Source: Lautropia sp. SCN 69-89 (GTDB taxonomy: Bacteria > Pseudomonadota > Gammaproteobacteria > Burkholderiales > Burkholderiaceae_E). Taken from it: DNA of 55,562 nt. The notes under the pieces are model-generated. The model was not told where the DNA came from and searched no databases. It saw only the letters and a program-made list of their open reading frames with translations. Each line of letters starts with the position of its first letter. The stretch's first letter is position 1. Positions 55,275 to 55,562 of this stretch are shown in pieces. The translations under genes were made by a program, and so were the position numbers. The stretch is taken from the NCBI GenBank assembly GCA_001724855.1, contig MEED01000039.1, positions 1-55,562 on the forward strand, written 5' to 3'.

Positions 55275-55303
55275 ATTCTAAGGGACCGCTCCGCGGAAAG
55301 CAA
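55275..55303 (-). promoter_or_regulatory. Sigma-70 promoter of arsR
   Basis: On the minus strand TTGCTT (55298-55303) and TAGAAT (55275-55280) are separated by exactly 17 bases, a good -35/-10 pair. Transcription would start near 55268, about 20 bases before the arsR ATG and at the edge of the inverted repeat. Confidence 0.55.
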
Positions 55304-55382
55304 GGGTAAAGACACTCGGCGACAATGACGACTGCGGCCGGCCCGGCCGCTTCGAGATCCCGTTCACCTGAAGGCCTCACGC

Positions 55383-55562
55383 ATGCAGACCCCCGTCAAC
55401 GCGTTCAAACAGGCCCTCGCCGAACGCCGCCCGCAGATCGGCCTGTGGCTCGGCCTGGCCAGTGCCTGCAGCGCCGAGATCTGCGCCGGCGCCGGTTTCG
55501 ACTGGCTGCTGATCGACGGCGAGCACTCACCCAACGATCTCGCCAGCGTGCTGCAGCAGGCC
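55383..55562 (+). CDS. HpcH/HpaI family aldolase, N-terminal part
   Basis: Partial gene cut by the right edge; 60 codons visible. The start [20 protein letters not shown], then [20 protein letters not shown] and [13 protein letters not shown], is characteristic of 4-hydroxy-2-oxoheptanedioate aldolase (HpaI/HpcH), including the catalytic-loop segment DGEH. Members cleave 2-keto-4-hydroxy acids to pyruvate and an aldehyde. It is divergent from arsR. Confidence 0.85.
   Translation, partial: MQTPVNAFKQALAERRPQIGLWLGLASACSAEICAGAGFDWLLIDGEHSPNDLASVLQQA

Overview
The window is very GC-rich chromosomal DNA with dense, short-spaced operons. Gene content and order point to a betaproteobacterium, probably Burkholderiales: a TctABC transporter with a Bug-type binding protein, oxyR close to recG, a double-length UvrA, a full System I cytochrome c maturation set, and an OxyR whose redox cysteines fall at residues 199 and 208. 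I saw no tRNA, rRNA, CRISPR array, insertion sequence or phage gene. No gene-free stretch exceeds 300 bases; the longest gaps are about 180-215 bases (996-1179, 23468-23682, 26330-26521, 33308-33505).

Layout. 1-1000: start of etfB and a crotonase-fold protein. 1180-6340: a MoxR ATPase / DUF58 / transglutaminase operon with an MltB-type lytic transglycosylase. 6366-12651: EamA exporter, cysM, oxyR, an orphan sugar-acid kinase (dgoK-like), recG and a RidA protein. 12686-17461: thioesterase, tctA, tctB, tctC, an AlaX-type editing protein and a TM2 protein. 17513-23467: a tandem UvrA with four ABC ATPase sites. 23683-26329: a membrane acyltransferase of different composition, a glutathione transferase and a broken RraA-like gene. 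26522-33307: a secretion locus described below. 33506-40878: ferritin-like protein, flavoprotein, 2OG dioxygenase, an interrupted EF-G paralogue, an amine oxidase and argE. 40959-48379: ccmI-ccmABCDEFGH. 48428-53162: two MFS transporters around a nitronate monooxygenase, a double CDGSH protein and a MOSC protein. 53196-55247: arsR, a disrupted arsM and an enoyl-CoA hydratase. 55383 to the end: start of an HpcH/HpaI aldolase.

The most interesting region is 26353-33307. It encodes a 717-residue secreted glycine/asparagine-rich protein, a 126-residue secreted protein sharing an ungapped C-terminal motif with it, a free-standing secreted C39 cysteine peptidase, a 262-residue secreted protein, an outer-membrane barrel with an N-terminal coiled coil, and a sigma-54 activator of VpsR type. 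A well-formed sigma-54 promoter lies in front of the first gene. The architecture resembles the Pseudomonas Fap functional amyloid system (a FapD-like peptidase and FapF-like porin), but the structural proteins look different. Two of the secreted proteins carry an Arg-Gly-Gly site shortly after the signal peptide, which may be what the peptidase cuts. My reading is a Fap-like export system for a glycine-rich extracellular fibre or matrix, possibly controlled by cyclic di-GMP. That function is inferred from sequence only.

Four genes carry reading-frame lesions: the RraA-like gene, the last strand of the FapF-like porin, the EF-G paralogue, and arsM (a 22-bp tandem duplication). They may be real decay or assembly errors, and this should be remembered when using those entries.
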